This document shows, piece after piece, positions 5,176-13,141 of a DNA stretch of 25,197 nt. The stretch comes from Candidatus Gastranaerophilales bacterium (GTDB lineage Bacteria; Cyanobacteriota; Vampirovibrionia; Gastranaerophilales; Gastranaerophilaceae). The stretch is from assembly GCA_900552525.1 (NCBI GenBank), contig UNSK01000029.1:1-25197 (forward strand), read 5' to 3'. Positions within the stretch are counted from its first letter, which is position 1; the number at the start of each line of letters is the position of its first letter. The notes beneath the pieces are model-generated. The model saw nothing but the letters and a program-made list of their open reading frames with translations. It made no database searches and had not been told where the DNA came from. Position numbers and translations under genes: made by a program.

Positions 5176-7785
5176 ATGATTAACCTCAATACTAATCTGG
5201 GAGCAATGATTGTTTTCTCAAATTTAAAAGTATCAACCAACGGATTAAATACAGCAATAGAGCGCATGACAAGCGGATATAAAATCAATCGTGCCGGAGA
5301 TAATGCTGCAAATTTTTCTATAAATACAAAACTATCGACTCAGATAGGTGCATATTCTGTAGCGGAAGAGAATGCAATGATGGGGTTGGATATGTTATCT
5401 ACAGCATCTTCTGCTCTTGATCAGATGTCAAATTTAGCATCCAGATTGAGATGTTTGGCTGCTCAAGCTCAGAATGGTACTTACGGAACTCAATCTCTTA
5501 GTGCTGTAAAATCAGAGGCAAATGCGCTTGTTGCAGAGATAAAATCTATATTTGGAAAAACCGAGTATAATGGAATTAAGCTTTTAAATTCTTTATCAGA
5601 AAAATTGATAGAAGATGAGCCCATAACCCAAACTCCACCTGCCGGCATCGTGCCTAATCCTTCATACAATGGTTTTATAGAAAATCCACAGGATTATTCC
5701 GATGCAGAAGTGGCAGCAATGACTGCTCTTTCCGGTGTAAGTTCTTCGACCAGAATTCGGGATGGGCAATATTCAATAACAACATTGGAAGAATTTGAAC
5801 AATTTGCAGAAATGTCACGAGCTGCAAAAATTCAAGGCGGAGAGTTTGTCTTAGGTGCTGATATTGATTTGTCGTCATATTCTGCCGGTGAAGGGTTTAT
5901 TCCTATTGCAGCAGGAATAAACTCGTCTGCTGATTTTAAGTGTGAATTTAATGGAAATGGTCATACAATATCAAATCTTTATATTAATCGTCCTGATACA
6001 GATAATGTAGGGCTGTTTTCTATTATGTGTGATGTAAAAAATCTTTGTTTAACAAATGTGGATGTCATAGGAGGAAAATATACAGGAGCTCTTATGGGAT
6101 ACACATTTTCGAATAGTCAGGAAATTTCTAACTGTTATATTGCCTCAGGTTCTGTAAAGGGAACAACATGTGTTGGAGGTTTGGGCGGTCGTTTTTCAGG
6201 TATTAACGGTATTTTAAATTGTTATTCTGATGCAGAAGTTTCAGGAGAAACAAAAGCAGGAGGTTTATTGGGTGAAACTTATCTTCCCAACGGTTCTGTT
6301 ATAAACTCTTTTTCACACGGTAATGTTACTGCATCTTCGGACTATGCCGGCGGATTGATTGGTTATACAGAAAGAGTTAGTTTAGAGAACTGCTATGCTG
6401 AAGGTAATATTACAGGAAAACGTTTTGTAGGAGGGGTAGTTGGTAAAGCAATGGAGGTAATTGCGGTAAATTGTTTTGCAAAAGGAAAGGTGACAGGAAC
6501 AAGTAGTGTAGGGGGCTTCGCAGGCAGTGCAGGTGGTAGCAGTAGCGGTAACATTATAGAAAATTGCTATGCTTATGGTGAGGTTATCGGAGAGGAAAGC
6601 GTAGGTGGTTTTGCAGGACTTACGTCAGGAAGCACAAATGGTAATGGTCTAATACTCAAGGCCTGTCATGCTTTGGGAAATGTTACAGCTACACAACAAG
6701 TGGGCGGACTTGTAGGTAATTTTTCATTTCACAATTCCGTATACAATTGTTCTGCAACAGGTACAGTAAAAGGAAACAGCTGTGTGGGAGGACTTATAGG
6801 AGATGGGTATGCAATGAAAGAGATAAAAAATTGTTATTCTACAGGAGATGTAATTGCAAAAGGAAATTTTGTCGGCGGAATTATAGGACGTACTTCTAAC
6901 AGTAATGCTACAGATATAACAGGCTGTTATTCCACAGGGAATATTAGTGGTGTTGAAAGAGTAGGCGGGGTTATGGGATTTTGTGATGCTATATTATCTT
7001 TATCAGACTGCTATTCTACAGGAAATATTTCCGGGCAAAAAGATGTTGGAGGTGTTGTTGGATATCTTTTCTGGATGCGTGGTCCCATGACCGGTTGTTC
7101 TTCGCAGGGCAGGGTTTCCGGTGATACTAATATTGGCGGACTGGTAGGACAGATTTCTTCATTTCTGGATTTGTCAATTGATAATTGCATTTCTTCAGCA
7201 GAAGTTTCTGGTAATAATTCTGCGGGAAGTTTTATTGGACGGATAGAAGAGCTTAAAACCATCTCTGTCACAAACTGTAAAACTGCTGCTTTAGACCTTG
7301 ATACAATAGGTAGTACAAGCAGTTCTATAAGTAATGAAGTTTTGCAGAATATGCTGAATGGGATTGAAGTTGTAGAAGTTGAACGTGTAGACCCTTCAAA
7401 AATTAAGATTACACTTCAAGTTGGTATAAATTCTGATGCTAACTCAAAGCTTACTTTTAATACAAGCTTTAGTGCAGAAGTAATTGACGCACTGCTTGAT
7501 ATTGATATTTTGAATACTTCTGCTCTTGAAGTTTTAGATTTTTTTATAAATGAGGTTAATCAAAAACAGGTGGAATACGGTGCAGTAGAAAATCGGCTTC
7601 AAAGTGCCTTGGAACAAATTAGTGTATCTTATGATAATCTGGTTTCTACACAATCAACCATTCGTGATGCTGATATTGCGGAAGAGAGCAGCTCTTATAT
7701 CAGAAACCAAATTTTGCAGCAAGCTGCTTCTACTCTTATGGCAACTGCAAATCAGACACCTGCTATAGCGTTACAGTTGTTGTAA
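5176..7785 (+). CDS. fliC: Flagellin with GLUG-repeat variable domain
   Basis: An 869-residue flagellar filament protein, much longer than the usual 270-600. Residues 1-140 are the conserved N-terminal D0/D1 domain (INLNTNLGA, ERMTSGYKINRAGDNAA, QMSNLASRLRCLAAQAQNG, F.KTEYNGIKLLN). Residues 782-869 are the C-terminal D1/D0 domain (YGAVENRLQSALEQ, STIRDADIAEESS, QAASTLMATANQTPAIALQLL). The whole variable region (about 196-705) is replaced by a predicted beta-helix. It opens with an IDLSS / FNGNGHTISNLYI segment like those that precede GLUG repeats in adhesins and IgA1-type proteins, followed by 13-14 GLUG units. About 20 cysteines are present, almost all in the repeats, which is odd because flagellins rarely contain cysteine. 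AGGAGG at 5163-5168 fixes the start. It is exported by the flagellar type III system and forms filament; surface-exposed repeats may modify adhesion or antigenicity. It converges with the small gene at 7793. Confidence 0.93.
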   Translation: MINLNTNLGAMIVFSNLKVSTNGLNTAIERMTSGYKINRAGDNAANFSINTKLSTQIGAYSVAEENAMMGLDMLSTASSALDQMSNLASRLRCLAAQAQNGTYGTQSLSAVKSEANALVAEIKSIFGKTEYNGIKLLNSLSEKLIEDEPITQTPPAGIVPNPSYNGFIENPQDYSDAEVAAMTALSGVSSSTRIRDGQYSITTLEEFEQFAEMSRAAKIQGGEFVLGADIDLSSYSAGEGFIPIAAGINSSADFKCEFNGNGHTISNLYINRPDTDNVGLFSIMCDVKNLCLTNVDVIGGKYTGALMGYTFSNSQEISNCYIASGSVKGTTCVGGLGGRFSGINGILNCYSDAEVSGETKAGGLLGETYLPNGSVINSFSHGNVTASSDYAGGLIGYTERVSLENCYAEGNITGKRFVGGVVGKAMEVIAVNCFAKGKVTGTSSVGGFAGSAGGSSSGNIIENCYAYGEVIGEESVGGFAGLTSGSTNGNGLILKACHALGNVTATQQVGGLVGNFSFHNSVYNCSATGTVKGNSCVGGLIGDGYAMKEIKNCYSTGDVIAKGNFVGGIIGRTSNSNATDITGCYSTGNISGVERVGGVMGFCDAILSLSDCYSTGNISGQKDVGGVVGYLFWMRGPMTGCSSQGRVSGDTNIGGLVGQISSFLDLSIDNCISSAEVSGNNSAGSFIGRIEELKTISVTNCKTAALDLDTIGSTSSSISNEVLQNMLNGIEVVEVERVDPSKIKITLQVGINSDANSKLTFNTSFSAEVIDALLDIDILNTSALEVLDFFINEVNQKQVEYGAVENRLQSALEQISVSYDNLVSTQSTIRDADIAEESSSYIRNQILQQAASTLMATANQTPAIALQLL
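6061..7290 (+). repeat. Tandem GLUG-type repeats in the flagellin gene
   Basis: Thirteen to fourteen units of about 27-35 codons share the plan NCYSTGNISG....VGGLVG. The cysteine of NCY and the glycines of the GGxxG motif are nearly invariant. Three neighbouring units (near 6830, 6920 and 7010) are nearly identical in protein sequence and very close in DNA, indicating recent duplication or gene conversion. Copy number could therefore vary between strains. Confidence 0.85.
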
Positions 7786-7792
7786 TCGCATC

Positions 7793-8044
7793 CTAAGAGT
7801 CTGGAAGCATTGAAGATATTTCTGCAACTATCCGTGCAATATCAGGACCGCCGAATATTGCTTCGAGAATTAAAGAAGAATTAATAATTACTGTTTCTCT
7901 ATATTCCATAGTGTCAACATCAATAATATTGAACTCAACATAATCCTCACCTACGTACGTAATTTTCCCGTATTCCGCACCGGTTGCCCATCTTAAAAAA
8001 ACATACTTCTGTTCAAAAATCTTGAGTCTGTTTATTAATTTCAT
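7793..8044 (-). CDS. Small Sm-like-fold hypothetical protein beside the flagellin
   Basis: An 83-residue protein that I cannot assign to a family. The predicted strands YVFLRW, YGKITYVGEDYVEFNII and YRETVIINSSLILEAIF, with a conserved-looking G.I..V..DYV.F pattern, suggest a small beta-barrel of the Sm/Hfq type. A C-terminal helix follows. That fold would make it an RNA- or protein-binding factor, but this rests on pattern only. AAGGA lies 5 nt before the ATG and a good sigma-70 promoter lies at 8103-8075. It faces the flagellin with a 7-bp gap and follows the PilZ gene on the same strand, so a role in flagellar regulation is possible but unproven. Confidence 0.6.
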   Translation of the reverse strand: MKLINRLKIFEQKYVFLRWATGAEYGKITYVGEDYVEFNIIDVDTMEYRETVIINSSLILEAIFGGPDIARIVAEISSMLPDS

Positions 8045-8074
8045 CTAAATCCTTCGCCTCTAATCGTATATAAT

Positions 8075-8103
8075 ATTATTAGTCTTATTTTATACAAAGT
8101 CAA
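8075..8103 (-). promoter_or_regulatory. Sigma-70 promoter of the 83-residue protein gene
   Basis: Minus strand TTGACT (8103-8098), a 17-bp spacer and AATAAT (8080-8075). It lies wholly in the 63-bp gap after the PilZ gene and gives a leader of about 25 nt before the ATG at 8044. Confidence 0.6.
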
Positions 8104-8107
8104 ATTT

Positions 8108-8764
8108 TTAATCTGTTATTTGAAGCAATAACTCTCTCAATGTATTTTCAGCATCTTTTGGGAGATTTACAAACTTATAGCTGTATAAGAATTGATGGAA
8201 ATGTTCTTCATCCTCTTCTTCAATTCTTTCTCTAACAAAACAAGTTTCTACAACAATTTTACAATCAGGATTTTTAATCCACATACTTTTTGGAAGTTCC
8301 ATTGTTAAAACTGCCGGTAATTTTTTGTAGATGCTTGAAATTGCATCTCTTGAGTAAAATGCAATACCGCCCAATGCTATATCAAAAGTGGCTGTTTCTA
8401 TTTCAAATCCGTCATTGTATTTTATTTTTACAGGGAGTGAAACTCTGTTTCTTGAGCTGCTTCTCTGCTGAACATATTCCCATAATTTAGGAACGCTTAC
8501 TTCAAACAGAACTTCTGTTAAATTAACCTGAGTATCATTAATAAATATATCAGTTTTGTAAACACCATCAACTGTAAAAACTTTTATTTCAGCAGGTGTT
8601 TTTCTCTTAGGTTTTACAAAATTAATTGGAGGCGGTGCTGAAAAATAAGCTTGTCTGGTATCAATAAAACGAAGTTTAACTCTGACAACCTGCTTCTTAC
8701 CAGCTTCCATATAGGATAAGAAAATGTGTGTTACTAAAGAATCTCTTAAAATATTTTCTTGCAT
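8108..8764 (-). CDS. PilZ domain protein, YcgR-like
   Basis: A 218-residue protein starting at the ATG at 8764, which has AGGAGG (8778-8773) at 8 nt. The frame stays open 39 codons further upstream, but that stretch runs through the promoter region and is not used. Residues 1-95 are an all-beta domain like the N-terminal domain of the YcgR flagellar brake. Residues 97-215 are a PilZ domain that should bind cyclic-di-GMP. The RxxxR motif is R101-S-S-S-R105. The second motif reads D128-I-A-L-G-G rather than the classic (D/N)xSxxG, with Ala in place of Ser, so affinity may be altered. Its place next to flagellin genes supports control of motility by cyclic-di-GMP (inference). It is transcribed divergently from the glutamate synthase operon. 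Confidence 0.8.
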   Translation of the reverse strand: MQENILRDSLVTHIFLSYMEAGKKQVVRVKLRFIDTRQAYFSAPPPINFVKPKRKTPAEIKVFTVDGVYKTDIFINDTQVNLTEVLFEVSVPKLWEYVQQRSSSRNRVSLPVKIKYNDGFEIETATFDIALGGIAFYSRDAISSIYKKLPAVLTMELPKSMWIKNPDCKIVVETCFVRERIEEEDEEHFHQFLYSYKFVNLPKDAENTLRELLLQITD

Positions 8765-8783
8765 ATTTTCATCCTCCTGTAAA

Positions 8784-8812
8784 AACATAGCACATAATAG
8801 AGAATATAACAA
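8784..8812 (-). promoter_or_regulatory. Probable sigma-70 promoter of the PilZ gene
   Basis: Minus strand TTGTTA (8812-8807), a 17-bp spacer and TATGTT (8789-8784), with TGC just before the -10 giving an extended -10. The predicted start near 8777 falls inside the Shine-Dalgarno sequence, so the exact start or box assignment is unsure. Confidence 0.4.
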
Positions 8813-8826
8813 TATGTTTTTTTTAC

Positions 8827-8855
8827 TTGACGGGGGGTAAAATAAGCTGTAAAAT
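8827..8855 (+). promoter_or_regulatory. Sigma-70 promoter of the glutamate synthase operon, probably leaderless
   Basis: TTGACG (8827-8832), a 17-bp spacer that begins with five G, and TAAAAT (8850-8855). Only 7 nt separate the -10 from the ATG at 8863, so transcription should begin at the start codon. No Shine-Dalgarno sequence is present. Confidence 0.75.
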
Positions 8856-8862
8856 CTTACGT

Positions 8863-9969
8863 ATGTGTAGAATCGGCGCAATTAAATCCAAGAAAAAATT
8901 ACATCCGTCAATTGCTTTAAAGCTGATGAGGAGCCAGCAGGAAGGACATGATGATTCTGGTTTTGCATTTGTAATGCAGGATATGGGCGGACATTTTGAA
9001 AATTATAAAGATTTGCCTCTGCTATCAATGGCTGCAACTGTTGAAGGAACTCGTCTTGCAGAAGATATTCTTAGAGAAATAGGCTTCACACGTGTAATGC
9101 AATGGTCACCGGATATTAACAATAAAAAAGGCTTAAAGATTGAAGCAATGCCGAACTATATCTTTGAAGTGCTGCAGTATCCGAAGAGTTATAAACACGC
9201 TACAAAAGATGAAAAAGAAGAACTTTTGATTGACACGGCTATAAAACTCAGAAAAATTCTTGAAGAAACTAATTCAGGATACATATATTCCTTCTGGCCT
9301 GATACTTTGACTTTAAAAGAAATTGGAAGTCCAAGGGATATTGGTACGTACTTTAATCTCTGGGAAGAAAATAATGATTTAACATCAAGTATTATTACAG
9401 CACAGTGCAGGCAAAATACTAATTATGATATCGTAAGATACGCTGCACACCCTTTCTTTTTAGAAGGATACACAGGGCTGGTAAACGGCGAAAATACTTT
9501 TTATGAAAAGAATAAATCTTACCAGCAAAGTCTATATAAAGGATATTTAGGCTTTGAATCCGATTCGCAGTGTCTTTTATACACATTACATTATATTCAT
9601 AAGCGGCTTAAATGGCCTTTGAAATATTTTAAACATACAATAACCCCTCTGGAGTATGATGAAATTCTTAAACGTCCAGATAGCGAAATTTTACTCAGGA
9701 TAAAGGCTTCTCTGGCGCATCTTGAAATAAACGGCCCGAATACTCTGCTGGCAGTAACTCCTGAAAAAGAGCTTCTTTGTGTATGTGATTCTAAAAAGCT
9801 TCGCCCGGTTGTAATCGGTAGAAACCAGGATACAGTTATAATGACTTCTGAAGTTGTTGGGATTAACGATTTAATGCCTGATAGAAATATTGAGGATGAT
9901 ATTTATCCTAATGAACATGAAACAATAGTGGTAAGAGATGATTTGACGGTGGAAAGATGGCAGCAGTAA
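8863..9969 (+). CDS. Glutamate synthase, glutaminase (class II amidotransferase) subunit
   Basis: A 368-residue protein beginning MCRIGAIKS. After Met removal, Cys is the N-terminal nucleophile of the Ntn-hydrolase glutamine amidotransferase fold. Later motifs fit the family: QQEGHDDSGFAF (about 29-40), HPFFLEGYTGLVNGENTFY and TLLAVTPEKELLCVCDSKKLRP. It releases ammonia from glutamine and passes it to the synthase subunit. This matches the stand-alone amidotransferase unit (GlxB/archaeal GltB1 type) of split glutamate synthases. An in-frame TTG at 8827 would add 12 residues, but it is the -35 box and would bury the catalytic Cys, so the ATG at 8863 is chosen. It is the first gene of a three-gene operon and overlaps the next by 13 bp. 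Confidence 0.9.
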   Translation: MCRIGAIKSKKKLHPSIALKLMRSQQEGHDDSGFAFVMQDMGGHFENYKDLPLLSMAATVEGTRLAEDILREIGFTRVMQWSPDINNKKGLKIEAMPNYIFEVLQYPKSYKHATKDEKEELLIDTAIKLRKILEETNSGYIYSFWPDTLTLKEIGSPRDIGTYFNLWEENNDLTSSIITAQCRQNTNYDIVRYAAHPFFLEGYTGLVNGENTFYEKNKSYQQSLYKGYLGFESDSQCLLYTLHYIHKRLKWPLKYFKHTITPLEYDEILKRPDSEILLRIKASLAHLEINGPNTLLAVTPEKELLCVCDSKKLRPVVIGRNQDTVIMTSEVVGINDLMPDRNIEDDIYPNEHETIVVRDDLTVERWQQ

Positions 9970-11585
9970 AGATAAACGAACTTCATAAAAGTGATTTGCC
10001 ATGGATAGTTGAGTACGACGAGTCCAAATGCATCCAGTGCGGGAAATGTACGGCTGTTTGCTCTTTTAATGCGATTTCGCCGGCAGTTGAGTTTAGAAAA
10101 CTCTCAAACTCTATTACGCAGAAGGGCAAGAAAGAAAAGGTTCTTGTAATTAAACAAAACGTTTCTCTGGAAAATTACTGTCGAGGCTGCGGTATGTGCA
10201 CAAATGTCTGTCCCAATGGGGCAATAAAACTTATTCGTAACAAGGATGATAAGTATTCTGTTGCATATCGTGCCAATAAAGCGGACTCATTTAAAAAAGG
10301 CGGACGTTCTAATCTTAATACGGAAGGAAGAACGCTGGATAAGATTAAAGTCGGAAGGATTTCCCAGATGACTGACCCGTCTCTTGATGCGCAGAGACAT
10401 ACTTTCGAACTTAAAACTCCTTTCGGCAGAGTGTTGAAAGCTGATAAGCTCAATTTTGATGTAAAAGACGGAAATATTATTGAAACTAAACAGCTTCCTC
10501 CTAACCGCTGGATTTATCCGATAATTTTCGGCGATATGTCAATCGGAGCTGTATCCTGGAGAATGTGGGAAGCTATGGCAATTGCTACAGCTTATCTTAA
10601 TGAGGTTATGGGAATTCCTATAAGAATGTGTACTGGAGAAGGTGGTATTCCTACAAAACTTTTAAAATCCAGATATGTAAAATATATGATTTTACAGATT
10701 GCATCAGGGCATTTTGGCTGGAATAGAATTATAAAATCTATGCCTGAGATGACAGAGGATCCGGCTGGTATTTTAATCAAAATAGGTCAGGGTGCAAAAC
10801 CTGGTGATGGCGGGCTTTTACTTGCAAGCAAAGTCGCTAGATATGTTCAAGAAATTAGAGGTGTTCCAAAAGCGGATTTACTTTCACCTCCGACACATCA
10901 AGGGCTATATTCAATAGAGGAAAGCGTCCAAAAGATGTTTCTTTCTATGAATGCTGCGTTTAATTTTCAGGTTCCTGTTGCAATAAAAGTTGCGGCATCT
11001 GTAACGAGCGTTTCTGTTTATAATAATCTCTTGCGTGATCCTTATAATATTGTAGGGGGATTTTTCCTCGACGGGCTTGCAGCAGGTACAGGAGCTGCTC
11101 ATGAAATTTCACTTAACCATACAGGACATCCGATAACTTCTAAGCTTAGAGATTGTTATCTGGCAGCTGTGCATCAAGGCAGACAGGGAGAAATACCTTT
11201 ATTTGCCGGTGGAGGCTTGGGGCAGACGGGAAGTTTTGCAGCTGATGCATTTAAGCTGATTTGTCTTGGTGCAAATGGAGTGTTTACAGGAAGAATGCTT
11301 ATGGAAATTGCAGGCTGTGTCGGAAGTGATACAGGACGTTGCAATGCTTGTAATACAGGGCTTTGTCCTGCAGGCATTGCTGCGCAAAATGAATGTCTGG
11401 TAAAACGACTTGACGTTGATAAAGTCGCTCAAAATCTGGTAAATTATATTCTTGCAACTGATATAGAACTGAAAAAATTAATGGCGCCAGTCGGATGTTC
11501 TACACTCCCTGTTGGCCGCTCAGATGCACTAATTACCGTTGATAAACATATTTCAAACAGACTTGATATTCAGTACAGCTGCTAG
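9957..11585 (+). CDS. gltB: Glutamate synthase, FMN-binding synthase subunit with two [4Fe-4S] ferredoxin motifs
   Basis: A 542-residue protein. Residues 20-90 hold two ferredoxin motifs: Cys25, 28, 31, 35 and Cys75, 78, 81, 85 (C-x2-C-x2-C-x3-C each). From about 150 onward is the alpha/beta-barrel synthase domain. It has GDMSIGAVSW, GEGGIPTKLL, KIGQGAKPGDGGLL, a TGAAHEISLNHTGHP segment, AGGGLGQTGSFAADAFKLICLGANGVFTGR and a Cys cluster at 454, 462, 465 and 470 that matches the [3Fe-4S] site of glutamate synthases. It binds FMN and forms glutamate from 2-oxoglutarate and ammonia passed from the amidotransferase subunit. Separate archaeal-type genes replace the single approximately 1500-residue GltB of most bacteria. 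The 13-bp overlap with the upstream gene suggests translational coupling. No NADPH-oxidising small subunit (GltD) is in the window, so ferredoxin may be the donor (inference). Confidence 0.9.
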   Translation: MAAVKINELHKSDLPWIVEYDESKCIQCGKCTAVCSFNAISPAVEFRKLSNSITQKGKKEKVLVIKQNVSLENYCRGCGMCTNVCPNGAIKLIRNKDDKYSVAYRANKADSFKKGGRSNLNTEGRTLDKIKVGRISQMTDPSLDAQRHTFELKTPFGRVLKADKLNFDVKDGNIIETKQLPPNRWIYPIIFGDMSIGAVSWRMWEAMAIATAYLNEVMGIPIRMCTGEGGIPTKLLKSRYVKYMILQIASGHFGWNRIIKSMPEMTEDPAGILIKIGQGAKPGDGGLLLASKVARYVQEIRGVPKADLLSPPTHQGLYSIEESVQKMFLSMNAAFNFQVPVAIKVAASVTSVSVYNNLLRDPYNIVGGFFLDGLAAGTGAAHEISLNHTGHPITSKLRDCYLAAVHQGRQGEIPLFAGGGLGQTGSFAADAFKLICLGANGVFTGRMLMEIAGCVGSDTGRCNACNTGLCPAGIAAQNECLVKRLDVDKVAQNLVNYILATDIELKKLMAPVGCSTLPVGRSDALITVDKHISNRLDIQYSC

Positions 11586-11600
11586 GGTTGGAGTAAATTT

Positions 11601-12644
11601 ATGGCTTGCAAAATAGAAACACTAAAAGATAATAATCGAATGTCTACTCAAGAGCTTCTTCAAACGATAAATGAAAAAATTCAGGAGGGAGTTACTGAAT
11701 TTGAAATTGAAGCCTGCGGACAGCATGATATTGGAGGTTCAAGTTGGTCAAAAGACGGTAAACCTTTAACTTTTTATATAAAAAATCCCGGCCAGCGTGT
11801 GGGTGCTATGGGGACAGATGCTGCTACAATTGTGGTAGAAGGTTCTGCGCCGGCGGATATTGGCTGGTTGAATGCAGGTGCAAAGATTATTGTTAAAGGT
11901 GACGGCGGGGATACTGCCGCTCACTGTGCAGCAGGAGGTAAAATATATGTAGGTGGCCGTGTCGGTACGCGTTCTGGAGCGCTTATGAAACACGATCCAA
12001 AGTTTGAACCGCCTGAATTTTGGGTGCTTAAAAATACCGGATCGTTCAGCTTTGAGTTTATGGGCGGAGGCATTGCTGTAATATGCGGTTATGATTGTGA
12101 AAATTTGGAATCTGTACTAGGAAATCGCTCCTGTGTTGGAATGGTTGGTGGTACTGTTTATGTGCGTGGTAAAGTCGAGGGACTCGCTAAGTGCGTTGAA
12201 CAGAAAAAACTGGATAAGTTTGATAAAGATTTTCTAAAATCCGGTATGTCAGAATTTTTAGACTCTATTGGGAAACCGGAATTAGCTGATGAACTTCTTG
12301 ATTTTTCCAGCTGGACAAAAATTATTCCTCTTCCAAAAGAACAAAAAGAGAAAAAAATCACAGTTAAGGAATTCAAAGAACAAGAATGGTTTAAAGACGG
12401 ACTGTTTGGAGATTTGGTAGAAGATAACGGAGAAGTTTTTGAGCTGGCTCAAACGGGTGAGGCAAGATTACGAAAACCTCTTTGGGATAAGGATTTATGC
12501 GTTGGGTGTAATTTATGTCTAAATAACTGTCCGCAAAATGCAATTAGTGAAACAATTAAAATCTATTCCTGCGATGACTCTATGTGTATTGGATGCGGTA
12601 TCTGTGCTGCAGTTTGTCCGAGAAAAGCATGGAAAATGTCCTAA
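11601..12644 (+). CDS. Glutamate synthase GXGXG-domain subunit fused to a 2x[4Fe-4S] ferredoxin
   Basis: A 347-residue protein. Residues 15-210 form the right-handed beta-helix of the glutamate synthase C-terminal (GltB/FmdC/FwdC-like) domain, with repeated glycines (GDGGDTAAHCAAGGKIYVGG, GGGIAVICG, GMVGGTVYVRG). This domain is structural and holds the other domains together. Residues 295-340 carry two further ferredoxin motifs: Cys300, 303, 306, 310 and Cys329, 332, 335, 339, with an extra Cys324. GGAG at 7 nt supports the ATG at 11601, 15 bp after the previous stop. With the synthase subunit, the complex would carry four [4Fe-4S] and one [3Fe-4S] cluster, fitting electron delivery from ferredoxin. 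Its stop overlaps the convergent YkgJ-family gene by 4 bp. Confidence 0.88.
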   Translation: MACKIETLKDNNRMSTQELLQTINEKIQEGVTEFEIEACGQHDIGGSSWSKDGKPLTFYIKNPGQRVGAMGTDAATIVVEGSAPADIGWLNAGAKIIVKGDGGDTAAHCAAGGKIYVGGRVGTRSGALMKHDPKFEPPEFWVLKNTGSFSFEFMGGGIAVICGYDCENLESVLGNRSCVGMVGGTVYVRGKVEGLAKCVEQKKLDKFDKDFLKSGMSEFLDSIGKPELADELLDFSSWTKIIPLPKEQKEKKITVKEFKEQEWFKDGLFGDLVEDNGEVFELAQTGEARLRKPLWDKDLCVGCNLCLNNCPQNAISETIKIYSCDDSMCIGCGICAAVCPRKAWKMS

Positions 12645-13141
12645 TAATATTTATTCACCCAGTCAAATAGGTTTCTGATTTCACCATATTTAAACTCTTT
12701 GAGTACATTCGGGGTGTCAAGATTTTCCGCTATCGGATTTATTGTAATCTCGCCTGAATTATATACTGTTGAATAATTCTTTCCTTCATTTACGCAGTAA
12801 GGAACTTTAACAGTATTTTGCCTGCACAAATAAGCAAGTCCGTGTACTCTGCAAATTATAGGACGGTAGGCGTATATGGAACATTTTTTATCAATCAAAA
12901 ACGGGCACTTGCCTCCTCTTTGAATTGTTTTAATATTTTTCTGAACCTCTAGTTTTAAAGTGTTATCAAGTGAAGCAAAACCCTGCATTAAATATTCTAA
13001 TTCAAGCTGAGATACAGGGTAATCCCCTGTTTCACAGCAGGCAGAACAGCCGGCTGTGCAATGTATAAATCCGGAATCTCTTTTAAAATATTCTTTCAGT
13101 CTGCAATCAAAATCTTCAAGAAATTTTTGGTAGTTTATCAA
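12641..13141 (-). CDS. YkgJ-family cysteine cluster protein, TTG start
   Basis: A 166-residue protein of the YkgJ/UPF0153 family, thought to bind zinc or an iron-sulfur cluster; the biochemical role is unknown. The conserved cysteines are visible: Cys28, 32, 35 and 36 in CTAGCSACC, Cys79 in GGKCPFL, Cys87 in KKCSIY, then YRPIICRVHG with Cys97, and Cys106. The frame opens at a TTG at 13141 whose bases overlap the upstream TGA stop (TTGA). No other start lies before the first Cys cluster, so translational coupling to the upstream gene is likely. It is the last gene of the leftward block and converges with the glutamate synthase operon. Confidence 0.85.
   Translation of the reverse strand: MINYQKFLEDFDCRLKEYFKRDSGFIHCTAGCSACCETGDYPVSQLELEYLMQGFASLDNTLKLEVQKNIKTIQRGGKCPFLIDKKCSIYAYRPIICRVHGLAYLCRQNTVKVPYCVNEGKNYSTVYNSGEITINPIAENLDTPNVLKEFKYGEIRNLFDWVNKYY

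Noticed and set aside
7951..7962. CTACGTACGTA occurring here and again at 16608-16619 as a 12-bp palindrome
   Set aside because: The first copy is inside codons of a real gene and the motif is short. Two copies in 25 kb with no common context look like chance.
8827..8862. TTG start that would extend the glutaminase subunit by 12 residues
   Set aside because: It coincides with the -35 box and would move the catalytic Cys away from the N-terminus, which this enzyme class needs.
8765..8881. Upstream extension of the PilZ gene by 39 residues
   Set aside because: It lies over the promoter region, has no ribosome site, and would overlap the divergent gene. AGGAGG precedes the ATG at 8764.
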